Notes: generated by a model from the letters alone, not told the origin. Positions 1-11,923 are shown, counted from the first letter of the stretch. The stretch is 64,000 nt of DNA from Gari tellinella (GCA_922989275.2 OV277859.1:82704198-82768197), one strand, 5' to 3'. Numbers and translations: made by a program.

Positions 1-50
1 ATTATCATTATTATTATTATTATTACATATGTATTATCATTATTATTATA
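1..50. repeat. ATT/ATC microsatellite
   Basis: The window opens in an impure trinucleotide run of ATT and ATC units. It lies downstream of the minus-strand exon ending at 197 and has no coding content. Confidence 0.8.
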
Positions 51-196
51 CAAACAGTGTAATATATAGTGTAGAAAAATAACATAATTACAAGTAGTAA
101 AATTTCGAAAATAAAGACAAGATTGAATTGGAAACTGGAATAGCCCATTACAAAATGTCAGTGGAGAATGGGCGCTTTATATTTATAATGTAATAT

Positions 197-528
197 CTAA
201 AAACATGTCATACCAGACTTCATTTCCTCGCATTGATGTAAAACCTGCTCTCCAAAGTTATCCATGGACAGTTGGAGTCGTTCCAGTCGCTGTTTTATCT
301 TATCTAGAGCTGAGCAGACTTTTTCGACCGTATTGGTCACAGAGGATGTAATATTGCTGTCATCTTTGACTTTTGATGATCCACCTGGAGTCATTGTGTC
401 TCTCTGGGAGGCTTGTATGTACTCCTGAATGCCTTGCTCTGACCTTGATGCGTTGTCAAGGCGACGTATTTCCTTGTCGATAAGCTCGATCACTCCGACA
501 AAGGCTTGCTGTGGTTTTGTGGGTTGCA
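197..528 (-). CDS. Probable terminal exon of an unrecognised helical protein
   Basis: On the minus strand an AG acceptor with a short pyrimidine-rich tract (tctattcag) ends at 529. It is followed by about 110 codons of open frame ending in a TAG at 199-197. The reading is rich in charged and amide residues and looks helical or coiled-coil over its last half (VEKVCSALDKIKQRLERLQL). An earlier helical stretch contains IELIDKEIRRLD, and a Ser/Thr/Gly-rich linker lies between them. No in-frame ATG opens it, so an internal or last exon reached by splicing is more likely than a whole gene. Upstream exons would lie at higher coordinates on this strand; I could not identify them. I do not recognise the family. 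Composition and the clean acceptor argue for a real exon. Confidence 0.5.
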
Positions 529-593
529 CTGAATAGATTCAAAATTGAAAATTAGCCCCCTTACTGTCTTATGTAACACCGTACAACATTTAT

Positions 594-655
594 TTGCAAA
601 CAGTTTGGATCCTAATCAGACGCCGCGTTATGCAGCATCTTACTAGGATCCATAC
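594..655. repeat. CAAACAGT-type hairpin repeat, first copy
   Basis: A degenerate palindrome reads GCAAACAGTTTGGATCC, then AGACGCCGCG, then the inverted GGATCC. It belongs to the hairpin family that recurs at 7648, 9688, 10496, 12060, 12313, 13383 and on through the window. This copy lacks recognisable MITE ends. Confidence 0.75.
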
Positions 656-807
656 TTTTTAACTCTCAATATGTCTTTAGTAAAAATATTTAATTTTTAA
701 ATGCGATAGATAAAAACAGACGACAATTGTTTAAAATAGATGATGTAATGACCATTATCTAGTATCTAATACCTAGAAAATTCGCTAGTAGAAAGGGTAA
801 CAATTGA

Positions 808-3800
808 AATTAGTCTAAGCTGTAGACCACTTTTATTTGCGGTGAAAGGACCATACAACCTTTTGGTACTATCTTATAGCATATTTCCTCAGGAGTTCGG
901 AACCAATCGTCTGACGCGTATTTAGGTAGTGATAAGGGGAGATAATTGAGGTTAAAGCTGTCTGCCCTTGGATTTTTAAGCAAACAATGGCATCCTTATT
1001 GGGCTTTTATTTCATGTGTTACAGATTTAAAAAGGGTATTTTGTTAGCAATTATCAATGTAGTATATCTGAATACAAATTTTGAAAATGTTTTAGGAAAG
1101 TTTCAGACTCATTTAAATCCAAAATGGCCGCCAAAATGGCTAATTTTAGTAACATTTCATCTTTTCGAGCAATAACAATACTTATATTGACTACAATTGA
1201 TACTCATATGGAACAATTTTAGTTGATTCGTATTGTACATCAACTTAGATATCATACTATCTTTTTATTTGATGTGTTTCCTGTCATCCAGTGCTGAGAT
1301 AATCAAAAATGGCCGCCGTATATACCTACCTTATTAATTTCTACTTACATAAATTTTCTTGATTGGGGCTTTCATTTTCTTTGTAAGATTTTCAAATGGT
1401 ATTTCATAAGCAATTATTAAAGAAGTTTCCCCAAATACATATTTTGAAAATGTTTTAGGATAGTTTTAGGCTACCGAATGGCTATTTTTAGTAACAATTA
1501 AGCTTTTCGATCAACTCAACTACTTTTATTGACTGTATTGGATATTTTATAAACAATTTTAGTTGTTTCGTATTTAATATTAACTGAAAAAGTCCAGTAA
1601 GCTTTTATTTAGATTTGTTCCTGTCATCCAGTGCTGATATAATCCAAAATGGCTGCCGTTTATATCTTTTTGCTATATATTTCTACTAATATAAATTTTC
1701 TTGATTTAAAAGGTTATGCAAATATTTTATGTTTGTGTCTTTCCATGTCCTTGTGCCAAACATTGTTCAATCTGATAAATGCTGAAGTTGGTAATGCTTT
1801 TACAGGATAATAGTGGCTTTTATTGACCACCATATAATTAAAATGTTTATTAGATCAATATTGATTTTGTCTCATACAGATAACTATAAGGATAGATGTG
1901 CTAATAAAGGGGATATTTCTTTCCAATGTTGAACCTATTTATTATTACTTAGTATCAAAATAAATGGATAAAATGTGTAGCGCTGTCTATATTTTGTTCC
2001 CAGTTGTGTAATGTACATGTACATAAAACACATATTTGTCACTAGTTTTCGCAGGTTAGTGAAAATTGTAATTTTCAGTTGATTGTCATGTATATACATG
2101 GAGAATATTCGTCTTACATGGCCGAATCATGGTTTATCAAGCAAGGCATTTAATAAGTGGTTCAAAGCCTGGGTCATTTTGGTGTGGTTTTTTTTAGATC
2201 TACGGAAACAAATATGAGACTTAAGTTAACCACTTAATGGTACAAAAAGCACCATGAAGCTAAATACCCTTTTCACTTATTTAACGGATTCACTGAGGAG
2301 AAACTCTGATCTTAACGAAGCTATTTTTCCTTTTTTAACAAGTGCAATGTAGATAGATTGGAAGCTGGGCACTTATAAGTCGAGGAAGTGGGCCTTGTTC
2401 ATTAACAAAACCCAGTTCTTACGTGAAGTCAAATCTTTGATGTTAAGACCTGGCACAAATGTGATTTTATCAGAGGAGAGAGACGTGTCTCCAAATAAAA
2501 TTATGTGTCCATTATTCTTCCAGTGTCATTTAATGATTCAATAGGTAACCCTGTGAGTTTATACAGCAATGGCAATGCTGTTTTGGGCCCGATGCATTTG
2601 GTTTTTGACTTCAGAGACAGTATAGCAATGTTATATTCCGCAACTGGTATGTATGTATTATAACTTATCGAAATCAAGGGGTTGATCCAAAAAAAAGTAT
2701 CCGGGAAAATGCGAAACAATAGAAAAATATAAAGACAATATGATTATGATGATGCTTTGAGAAGTGACGATAAGCGTCATTAAAGCAAGGGAGGTCATGC
2801 ACCATCACAGTTGTAAAACGAACTTTAAATAAACTCTAAAAAAGAATCATAGTATTATAGAGAAAGTAACTAAATCAGATCAAGATTCTTGGCAATCTGA
2901 CCATTGAATGTTCTCAAGGATCACGTTTCTGAAACACTTATAGACTCCGAAGGCGTTGCGATTTTAACTTTCTTTCATATCACTATGCTACATTGATGTT
3001 CTCAATGAAGGTAGTAATCCTCACAGGCTTGAAGTCTGGGTGACAGGACTAGCAGGATTTTCCTGCAATTGAAGTTCGTTCAATGCTCTAACAATAGTTG
3101 ATCTTTTCTTTCCAAACAGACCAAATAAATGGCAATGAAATCAAAAGGATAAATTTTGACTACAATTCAACTGTACTGGCAATATCTTCTTTGCAATGCT
3201 GAATCAAAGACCTAGAAAAAGGCCTACGGTATTAACTACCTGAACTCTTAACTGTCGAAACTCTAGTGAAGGGTCAAACTTAGCTGCAAGGTGACTTGAA
3301 GTGATTCTTAAATGAATGTGCTATACACAGGTTCAAGATCTAGACTGATAGTCATTGCAGGCTAGTTACAGCAAATTCAAAATTATATTCTATGAGTGTA
3401 TAAAGTGTGGGTTTCATATCATATCAACTAAGTGCATGTATATTTTTGCATCCAACCGTTAATAAAGTTGAATCTTAGCAACTCTGACTAGACGATTTGT
3501 CAATACATATATCTTGCTTTCTTTTACTTTAAAACATTTATAAGAGTATCTGGTTGTGGGTTTTAATCTTCACCACATATTCTCGCGTAACCATAGTACA
3601 TGTATATATCTTATGTTGACTTAATATTACATGTACATGTGACATGTATACTCTTACATATACATGGACCATTTCTTCACTATCAGGTGCAGTGACAAGT
3701 GAAAGAACAGTCTGTTTGGTCAATACTTTTCCAGTGACATAATTTTTGCTGCAAGTCATGGAAATATAAAAACAGGAAAGCACCTCACTAAGTGTCTTGG

Positions 3801-6322
3801 AATCAAAAGTCTAACCTTTCTAGAAAAGTTATTAATATTCTCAACCATATTTGTCATAGAAGAAACTACATGGGAGTAGTAGAACTGGTATAATGCCCAA
3901 CTCCAGACCAGTTGTCAAACCAGTTGTAACAAGCTATTACAAGTTGACATTTTACACTCACTTACGGTAATTCTGTCGCTTATTCAGTTTTCAGTTCTTC
4001 TACTGGCATGTGGTTTATGCGATGACTCATGCGGTTCAGAATATCAATAACCTTTTTAGAACTTGTCAGGCTTTGATACCAAGAATCATAGTTAGGTACT
4101 CTCCCTTTTTCCACATGACTTCCGAAATACTATCGCATGAAACAGTCTTGGCCAAATAGACTGTTCTTTCACTTCTCACTGCGCTTAAAACTAAAACAGA
4201 GTTATTACATGTACATGCACCGGTATATGTAAGAGCATTTTTCTTGGATATGCTCCTTGGAAACATTCTACCCATGGCCAACTTGCAAAGATTCTTGCTC
4301 TAATTTAGTAAATTTCTCTAGAATACTATTATTCCTATGTAGAGTTTATTTAAACTTCCTTTTACAACTGTGATGGCAAATAACCTCCTTTGCGATCATA
4401 TGAGTATCACTTATTCATGCTGAAAGTCACTCATCTTCACTTCTCAGAGCAACATCATAATGAATATATTGTCCTGGTTGCTTCCATGTTTCGCAGGATA
4501 CTCCTTCTTGGGTCGGCCCCAGGGTTGATTGTGATAGGTTATCACAGAGCATGCAGCTTGGGAATAAATACAGATGTACGTAGATGGGATCATAGCTCAA
4601 CTGTCTATGATACACCAAGAACGCAATGTTTACGCTTTTGTATCCTTTGTGTCTGTTTGTTTCCTGAACCCCGAACAGGAGTCACTATAGTAGCTAACAT
4701 TGAATCATTAAATGACACTGGAAGAATAACTAACACATATTTGGAGACAATACATCTCTCTTGTCTGATAAAGTCATATTTTTTCTATTAGTGCCTAGGT
4801 ATTTTCATCAAAAGGTTTTACTTTATTTAAGTACTGGGATTTGTCAATGTGCAACACACACTTCCTCGACTTATTGGTGTCTATCTTCCAGTCCAACTAC
4901 ATTGCACTTGAGAAAGATCATAATCAGTATCGTTCAAATCACAATGAAATTAGTCAAACAAGTATTTAGCTTCGATGCTATAGCCAGATTAACTTATATT
5001 CACCGTTTACATACATACTAATTTTTCAACTGAAAATAGCAATTTCAACAAACCCGCGAAAACTAGTGACAAATATGTTTTATGTGTATTATACAACCCG
5101 GTACAAAAATAAGCGTTTATATAGTGCTACACATTATATACAATTGTTTTGAACTAAAAAAAATTAATATGTCCTAACTTTGTAAAGAAATATCCCCTTT
5201 ATTGGCTAATATATCCTGATAGTTATCTGTATCAGAAAATCAAACTTTATCAAATACATACTTTGATTGTATGGTGGTCAAGGTAGGCCATACATTATTC
5301 CTGATAAATCATTACCAACTTCTGGCTTTATCAGCATGAACTATGTTTGCCACAATGACATGGAAAGACACGCAAAAAAAAAAAAAGATTTGCAAAACCT
5401 GGCAAATCAAGAAAATTTATATTAGTAGAAAATAGTAAAAAATGGTACCAACGGCAGCCATATTGGTTAATATCAGCGCTGGACCACAGGAACCAATCAA
5501 ATTGAAAGCTTATCGGATTTCTTAGTTAATGTTTAATAAGAAAAAACTAAATCGGTTTATATAATATCAATTACAATCAATAAAAGTAGTTGAGTTGCTC
5601 CAAAAGATAAATTGTTACTACAAATAGCCATTTGGCAGCCATTTTGGATTTCAATGAGTCTGAAACTATCCTAAAACATTTTCAAAATATGTATTTGGGG
5701 AAACTTCTTCAATAATTGATTACAAAATACCATTTTGAATCTCTAAAAAATGAAATGAAGGCCCCAATCAAGAAAATTTATGTAAGTAAAAATTAATAAG
5801 GTAGGTATATACGGCGGCCATTTTTGATTATCTCAGCACTGGATGATAGGAAACTCATCAAATAAAAAGCTAGTATAATATCTAAGTTGATGTACAATAC
5901 GAATCAACTAAAATTGTTCCATATGAGTATCAATTGTAGTCAATATAAGTAATGTTATTGCTCGAAAAGCTGAAATGTTACCAATATTAGCCATTTTGGC
6001 GGCCATTTTGGATTTAAATGAGTCTGAAACTTTCCTGAAACATTTTCAAAATTTGTATTCAGATATACTACATTGATAATTGCTAACAAAATACCTTTTT
6101 TAAATCTGTAACACATGAAATAAAAGCCCAATAAGCATGCCATTGTTTGCATAAAAATCCAAGGGCAGACAACTTTAACCTCAATTATCTCCCCTTATCA
6201 CTACCTAAATACGCGTCAGACGATTGTTTCCAAACTCCTGAGGAAATATGCTATAAGATAGTACCAAAAGGTTGTATGGTCCTTTCACCGCAAATAAAAG
6301 TGGTCTACAGCTTAGACTAAAT
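808..6322. repeat. About 5.5-kb imperfect palindrome (two 2.7-kb inverted arms)
   Basis: The left arm begins near 808 (TTAGTCTAAGCTGTAGACC). Its reverse complement closes the right arm near 6322. Matching blocks pair inward in order: 842-900 with 6229-6300, 975-1320 with 5810-6150, 1355-1670 with 5440-5760, 2369-2394 with 4862-4880, 2513-2541 with 4700-4731, 2785-2893 with 4280-4393, 3640-3700 with 4178-4235, 3796-3860 with 4030-4090. The arms meet near 3900-3960. Divergence is clearly visible, so the duplication is not recent. The left arm carries roughly 700 extra bases (about 2895-3630) and the right arm about 80 extra bases (4420-4700). Short ORFs in the arms are homologous to each other but match no family I know. 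No target duplication is obvious at the outer ends. Confidence 0.85.
975..1670. repeat. Two degenerate tandem copies of a ~350-bp unit in the left arm
   Basis: Unit 1 (about 975-1320) and unit 2 (about 1355-1670) share the same order of blocks: a TTTTGAAAATGTTTTAGGA segment, a 'gctatttttagtaacaatt'-like segment, a segment around ATTTTAGTTG, and a CCTGTCATCCAGTGCTGA segment followed by AAAATGGCYGCCG. They are diverged. The mirrored pair lies in the right arm at about 5440-6150, so the unit was duplicated before the palindrome formed. Confidence 0.75.
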
Positions 6323-6393
6323 GTGCAATACAGTCATGTATGATAGAATTTGAAAATCTATTTTTTAAAGGGTGATGTTATTACCGCTTGATA

Positions 6394-7077
6394 CGAGGGG
6401 TGTTTCATAATTAATGCAACTCCATTAATAACTTCGCGATATAATACTTGTAATACGCATGTGTGATATATCGTTGTAAAGGGCAATTCCTCACCTACAC
6501 GATGGTATAATGCACGATAAGATCACATTACGGGATAAATCACAATTCTTTTCTAAATGATCCCTTCTCAAGGGCACTAGAACATAGCACTTTTCAGACA
6601 TTACTTATTGACCTAATAACTGTTTTTAAAGTAAAATATCCATACTTTGTTTTTGCTAATGAAAAAAGTTGACATGAATTTTCGAACGCTATGAACTTTT
6701 TCTAGATTCGTATATCTATAATTTGAATTTAGAACATGAACATCTTCTCCAGTTAGTTCAATTATAGCCTGTTTTGATGTAACAAAACGTGGTCTAGGTT
6801 TCAACAAAACCTCTTGAACATAATAGTCGTGTCATTTTTTATGATATTTTCAGTAAGAGTTAAATATTACCTATATTTTTGTCAAAAATTGTCCAGTGCT
6901 CTTGACTTGGGGTCATTTAGGCTCGCGGTGTGATTTTTCTAGTAATGTGATCTTACTGTGCAGTATACCGCTGTGTAGGAGAACAGTGGCTCTTTTGAAT
7001 GATATATCACACATGCATTTTGCACTTATATTAATAAAGTTATTGATCTAGTTGCATTAATTATGAAACACCCCTCG
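6394..7077. mobile_element. Non-autonomous Tc1/mariner-type element with long TIRs
   Basis: The ends are CGAGGGGTGTTTCATAATTA at 6394 and its reverse complement ending at 7077. Each is flanked by a TA dinucleotide (6392-6393 and 7078-7079). The inverted similarity runs inward for about 200 bases per side, although weakly: 6460-6600 pairs with 6880-7016. The GAGGGGTGTT-type end with TA target fits Tc1/mariner. No transposase is preserved; a 64-codon minus-strand frame in the centre (6807-6613) is unrecognised. Length 684 bp. Confidence 0.75.
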
Positions 7078-7097
7078 TAGCATCTCCTAGAATTAAG

Positions 7098-7300
7098 ATG
7101 GATGGATAAGTTGGGTTTTACGGCACTGCAACACAAATTGGTCATATAGCGCCGATGAATTATGACGGATGATGAGATGAGGTGATGATGATTTCAGGAA
7201 GATGATTTCGGCTAATCCCGTTCGTTGCAAAGCAGCGCATGGATCAAAACCACCGACCTGCCTTCCTTTTAGTTCTTTGCAGAGGGGATAACCCACAGAA
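7098..7300 (-). repeat. SINE-related or dispersed repeat fragment
   Basis: The block GGTTTTACGGCACTGC followed by GGTCATATAGCGCCG is repeated at 14669-14715. A reverse-strand stretch near 7245-7260 reads GGTCGGTGGTTTTG, resembling GGTCGGTGGTTCT inside the complete SINE at 25098. I take it as an old fragment of a mollusc SINE-like family. Boundaries are approximate. Confidence 0.45.
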
Positions 7301-7614
7301 CCCCGGGTATTAAGGGTATAATAATAATAAGGATTTGCAATAAAATATAACTAAAAATGCAAAAACAAAAATCAACCTTTTTCCCCTATAAACTACGAAC
7401 CACAATCTTCAATCTCCTTAAGGCAATAATAATACCCCGGTGATGAGTGTAACTATTAAATAGGATGTGCAGGTGTCCTTGAAGTATGCACACAGTGTGG
7501 ATCAAGATCAGGTGGTACCTGCAGAGGCCCTCTGATTCAGGTTCATCTCTTTTTTTTTGTCATTTTGCATTCAGTGTAAATCAACTATAAATAGTTAAAA
7601 CGGACTGGGTTTAA

Positions 7615-7848
7615 CCCTTCCATTGTCTATGACGTCATAAAGCACGTTTGCAAACAGTTTGGATCCTGATCAGGCGCCTCGTAACGCGACGTCTAGTCAG
7701 GATCCAAACTCTTTGTCATTATTTCGAAAAAAGTCATACTGCATTAAATATAACTTTGAAACGATATTGCAGACAACAATATTTAAGCAGACGACAATAT
7801 AGCGGTGAAGTGGTAAAAACACTCACGATAAATTTGTCAATGAAAGGG
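7615..7848. mobile_element. piggyBac-like MITE with internal hairpin
   Basis: The left junction is TTAA (7611-7614) then CCCTTCCATTG. The right end reads CAATGAAAGGG followed by TTAG, a TTAA with one change. TTAA duplication and a CCC start are the hallmark of piggyBac-type ends. Internally there is a CAAACAGT-type hairpin (7648-7710) and, near the right end, AGCAGACGACAAT, shared with the copies at 9656, 11924 and 13288. No coding capacity; 234 bp. Confidence 0.7.
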
Positions 7849-8302
7849 TTAGTTAGAAGCTGGTAGGTGATCTATTGTTTGTGTTTAAGTGTTATTAGTG
7901 AATAAGTTACTAGACTTGTCAACTTGAAAAATAGAAGAAATAGATGTACATGATGTAAGGTGGGGAGATGTCTGCGTACGTGCATGGCTGTGTATATCTG
8001 TTCATTATGACATGTAATTATTTGCTGATTTAATGGTCGTCGTATTCGAATCAGGACAACTTATTGCGTTAGTTGGAATAGTTGTCAGCCAGCTCTATTC
8101 GAATTTTCAGTTGACAAAATGTTGCCAACCCTCAAATCGATCGTTGATTTAGTCACGTGACCACGTTAGTGTTAGTTACAAGTGCTAATTAATGAAGACC
8201 CTCTCAATCAATCGAACGGATCCAGTTCGTATGGCATTATATGCGTATAAATGGTATATATACAAATTAGGGGCGTTACGACTGTTCTAACGGGTGTTTT
8301 AT

Positions 8303-8407
8303 TCATTTCCATTCGTCCGGAAGTACAAAGTTTTCGTTGACCACAATTTCTATTCGAGTCGCTGCAAAATCGTTGTCGGCGGTAAATATTCGCACATTTA
8401 CGACCAT
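8303..8407 (-). CDS. 34-codon open frame of unknown status
   Basis: From ATG at 8407-8405 to TGA at 8305-8303 the minus strand reads a short protein with alternating hydrophobic and charged residues (RIEIVVNENFVLPDEWK at its end). This is unlike the surrounding AT-rich repeats. Overlapping frames on both strands are also open here, which weakens the case. It could be an exon of a gene or a remnant. I do not recognise it. Confidence 0.18.
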   Translation of the reverse strand: MVVNVRIFTADNDFAATRIEIVVNENFVLPDEWK

Positions 8408-8626
8408 AGTCCCGACTTGATTTTAACAACTTACAAGGGAGAAAACTGGTTCCTTAACATTCGAGTTCCTCATACGCAGTGGCATCCCTTGCATTTAAAA
8501 AAAAAAGAATAATTAGCATGCCCTCTCCCATGAGTGATGCAAGTGTAGAAATTAGGACATATAATAGTACAGCATCTTTGTATTACTAAGACCAAGGCTG
8601 ACCTGTGTTTGAGGATCATTATAAAG

Positions 8627-8935
8627 GTGTCGGTGGTCCAGTGGTAGGACGTTCGACTAGGAAGCGAGAGGTTCCTGGTTCGAGCCCTGTCAGGATCACT
8701 GAAATTTTTCTGAGCAAAAAATTAACCCTACATTGCTCCACTTCACCCAGGTGATTTAAATGGGTACCTGAGAGGGAAATAAGTCAATGTGTCATGGCTG
8801 CTAGTAGCGCCGTATGTAAATGGCCGACTTGTGACTCGATGAACAGGGAGGTAATTGTAAAAGTCGGCAGAATATGACATAAATTTCAGACTTGATAAAC
8901 CTATCACCTTTACCTTTACCTTTTTTTAAAGAGTA
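8627..8935 (+). mobile_element. tRNA-derived SINE (first copy)
   Basis: The head resembles a tRNA: an A-box-like TGGTCCAGTGGTAGGAC at 8635 and a B-box-like GGTTCGAGCCC at 8674, the polymerase III promoter pair. The body carries AGGTGATTTAAATGGGTACC, a block I recall from invertebrate SINEs. The tail ends in CACCTTTACCTTTACCTTT repeats. The tRNA-like part runs straight into the body, so this is a SINE and not a free tRNA gene. No clear target duplication was found. Confidence 0.7.
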
Positions 8936-9650
8936 AAAGAACACAGCCTAACGTAGCAAATCTATTACGACCAATAAAGTATAAGCAATATTACGGTACA
9001 ACAGAAAACTAATTAAGGAGTTTCTTGTTTTACTCTCATTTTGCTTTCAGCTTCCACCTGTCTTCAATACAATCAATTAGGTCGTGATTATACAGGGCTG
9101 CCATTTCTTCGAATTCTTTCGGGCCTACGAAAATTTTCCGAAATCATCGTATTTTATTGAATGAAAGTTTACTCTGTTATTTTATGTGTGTTTTATATCG
9201 ATCAACTGAGCTATCAAGGAAGACACTGAAACTTATCAAACAGTTCTTTATGTAATTGTCTAGTATATAAGCACGTGTCGAAAAAAGATCAAGCGAAAAT
9301 CATAAGCATTTCCGGAATTCGAGATGCGGGGGCCCCGCTTGCGATCCATCTTAAAGGTATGATTCCTACTTTCGCGCTTGAAAAATTTAAGATTTTAAAT
9401 TTTTATGAGCAACTTATGGTAGTTCTGGTAATAAAATGTGTTTATGTGCCATGGAGTGTACATGTATCCTTTTACGTTGAGGTGTCTACATGTATAACAT
9501 GTTGATTTATATATGTTCGATACAAAAACGTATCTATGAAAGAAGTAACCTACCCAGCTATGTTATTATTTGAAATATTAAGCCTTAACACCGTAACTAC
9601 AAATTGAACAAAAAATTGAAATCAATAAAAAGTCCAAATTAAGGTAAACA
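8936..9650. other. Intergenic; fragments only
   Basis: A CAGGGCTGCCAT start at 9097 matches the end of the CAGGG-type element at 12953, but no partner end is seen. A frame at 9275-9360 ends in a donor-like AAAG|GTATGA but is otherwise unsupported. Nothing else recognised. Confidence 0.4.
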
Positions 9651-9655
9651 GTTAA

Positions 9656-9886
9656 CCCTTTGCCTGCTGATCGCGACTTCACTGTTTTTTGCAAACAGTT
9701 TGGATGCAGATCAGATGCCGCGTCACGCGGCATCTGATCTGGATCCAATCTGTTTGACACTCGTCTGTATGTTTCTTGACTTTAGAAATTCTTGACTTTA
9801 GAAATGTGTAAATCTAAATTGATCAAAGTTTGCAGACGACAATTTCAAAGCAGACGATATTTCAGTAGGACTAGGATTAAAACATT
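9656..9886. mobile_element. piggyBac-like MITE with internal hairpin
   Basis: TTAA (9652-9655) precedes CCCTTTGCCTGCTGATCGC. The degenerate right end GTAGGACTAGG abuts TTAA (9887-9890). The hairpin at 9688-9757 is a good palindrome (AGATGCCGCG/CGCGGCATCT) of the CAAACAGT family. Internal blocks (ACTCGTCTG, GCAGACGACAAT) match the copies at 11924 and 13288. Confidence 0.7.
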
Positions 9887-10337
9887 TATGATTTATATAA
9901 GTATTAAAACTGAAGCAGACAGCGGTTTCGCTTGATATCCGAAGCTCAGTCACGTATATGCTTCACTGGGGAATAGGTTTATCGACCTCTTTCCTAGAGC
10001 CGGTCACGGGTATTTGAACCTGTACAATATACCGGGCAACTAGAACGCACAGATAAGCTGGAGACGACCCCTCTCAAGGCTGAAAACTGTTTGGATAAAC
10101 AAGACGCTTACCAACAGGTGAATTGGCCACTCCTGCGCTGTTTCCCATTTCGATTGTTAGTCACCTGCTTGTTATATAGACCAAATCCTTCTGGGTCGAA
10201 ATCCTCTTACAACATATATACCTGAGCTCTGATTTTCTTCTTTTAAAAAGTTATTGTCGACCCGTCTTGTCGTTTTAAGAACTAGATCTTATCGGACCTT
10301 TCTCGTTTTGTTTCGAAATAACGCATTTTCATTTAAG

Positions 10338-10439
10338 GTCCTGGTATGGGTCAATAAAGAATTTGCACCTGTAGATTTTGATGAGCTTGTTACTGATTTA
10401 CTGGAAACATGTGGTAGGGAATACAATTCACTAAAATGA
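10338..10439 (+). CDS. Probable terminal exon, protein unrecognised
   Basis: After the acceptor-like tttcatttaag, a frame reads VLVWVNKEFAPVDFDELV, then continues to ETCGREYNSLK and a TGA at 10437-10439. The acidic/hydrophobic pattern and codon choice look coding and differ from the repeats on both sides. No start codon is needed if this is the last exon. Upstream exons on the plus strand were not found. I do not recognise the protein family. Confidence 0.45.
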   Translation, partial: VLVWVNKEFAPVDFDELVTDLLETCGREYNSLK

Positions 10440-10495
10440 AGAAAAGTAAAACTATAATGATTTGAAACGTTTAGCGATTCTTTTTAATCTGAGAG

Positions 10496-10563
10496 GCAAA
10501 CAGTTTGGGATCCTGATAAGACGCAGGGTTACCCGGCGTCTGATCTGACTCCAAACTGTTTGC
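10496..10563. repeat. CAAACAGT-type hairpin
   Basis: GGCAAACAGTTTGGGATCC at the left pairs with ACTCCAAACTGTTTGC at the right, around a centre of GACGCAGGG/CCGGCGTC. No MITE ends are clear around it. Confidence 0.75.
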
Positions 10564-10968
10564 AATGGAAATACTAGTTTTAGCGTAAACGCGTTAATAG
10601 GGAATGAATAATTTATTTTGTCATCTCTACTGGAAAAACCTCGTGATCCGAGCTCGAAATAAGCGCCCACTGTCAGTATATAAAGAGTTCTACAGGTACG
10701 TATTACGTTCGTGCTGCATCTATAACCATGCATTCGCCAGATAGATCTAGTGAGACTTAAAGTTATCTTTTAATTTGCGAACATTGCACTATCGAGGCAG
10801 ATCAGGGCCCAAGGTTAACGCCTTTTACACGAACTCTGTGCTACAAAACTCAGCTTTGATTGCATGCTCTAGTTGTTACATATCATGTTTTTAACTGATT
10901 TCAGTAATATCGTTTGAAGTTATTTTTACAGTACATAGAATTATATATGCAGGTACTCGTTATAACTA

Positions 10969-11161
10969 CAGTCGAAACTCGATACTACGAACTCGGGTTA
11001 GTTCGAACACACCCATATTTCAAAGTTAAAACGTGGCTGCCACGTTTTTAACATTAAAATACGGATATGTTCGACTTAAGCAAGATAGAAATATCGAAAT
11101 TCAACTGAAGAAAGACCGGTTATTTCGAGTTAAGAGAGTTCGAAGTATTAAGTTTCGACTG
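10969..11161. mobile_element. pogo/Tigger-type MITE
   Basis: The TIR CAGTCGAAACTCGATACT begins at 10969. Its reverse complement ends TTTCGACTG at 11161, with TA on both sides (10967-10968, 11162-11163). CAGT...ACTG ends with TA duplication are usual for pogo-like elements. It has inner repeats of a TTCGAAC/GTTCGA motif. A relative lies at 31753. Confidence 0.8.
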
Positions 11162-11647
11162 TATATCACAATGTTTGCCGAAGAAATATTAGTTGAGAAA
11201 AAATCTGAGTTTTGAACACATATAGTTCGTTTTAAGTTTTATAACCTCGGGGCCAGAAGCCGCGGTTTTATCCGGATTCAATCTGTTTGATCCCCATGTC
11301 AGAGTCTCTTAAGCTAATATAGCTTAAATAATAATATTTTTTAAAAACAATTTCTGACGAAAACTCAGGAACAGTCTTTAGTGTACATTACGGGCGAAGA
11401 GTTTTAAAAAGAGTCACCAGCCACATTATTCCAAACTGGATAGTCACTCAAAAAAGGTTGCACAATATTGTAAAACACACAAAATAATGGCAAAATTCAA
11501 ATCTCAAAAATGCTAAATAATCCACATTGTCATGTTGTCTATGTATTTACATTCTCTGCTAACACCGCCAATTCTACAGAAGACCTAAACAATTAAGTAA
11601 CTACTACAACTCAGTAGAAGTTGATTATGTCGAAAGACAAGTTGCAA

Positions 11648-11720
11648 CTTAAAGCAAGATGAAAGTAAAACAGAAAGCTCCTACAGGAGCTTTCTGTTTT
11701 ACTATCATCTTGCTTTAAGC
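11648..11720. repeat. AAAGCAGG-type hairpin
   Basis: A near-perfect palindrome of about 73 bases. The arms are CTTAAAGCAAGATGAAAGTA and its complement, and the apex is AAGCTCCTACAGGAGCTT. First complete member of the second hairpin family (others at 13075, 14010, 16419, 17290, 43468, 43720). Confidence 0.85.
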
Positions 11721-11923
11721 ACCTTCGTACCTGAAAACCCGTTTACAGGCTGTTTTGAATGGTCGAAAAGGCCAAGTTGAACTGTTCGTAAGGATAGGAT
11801 TTCAATCTAACTTTCTCAGGTTTTAGTTAATCATAGACCCGTTGCAGGGTCGAGGTTTGGTTTAAAAACAACCCTTCATTCAAGTCTGTGCGCAGAGACA
11901 ATACAGCGAAATACGGGTATTAA

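Noticed and set aside
8627..8710. Possible tRNA gene
   Set aside because: The tRNA-like head lacks a clean acceptor stem pairing and runs into a SINE body and repeat tail.
9275..9505. 76-codon plus-strand frame
   Set aside because: Starts without ATG; only a donor-like AAAG|GTATGA near 9353 supports it, and no partner exon or family match is seen.
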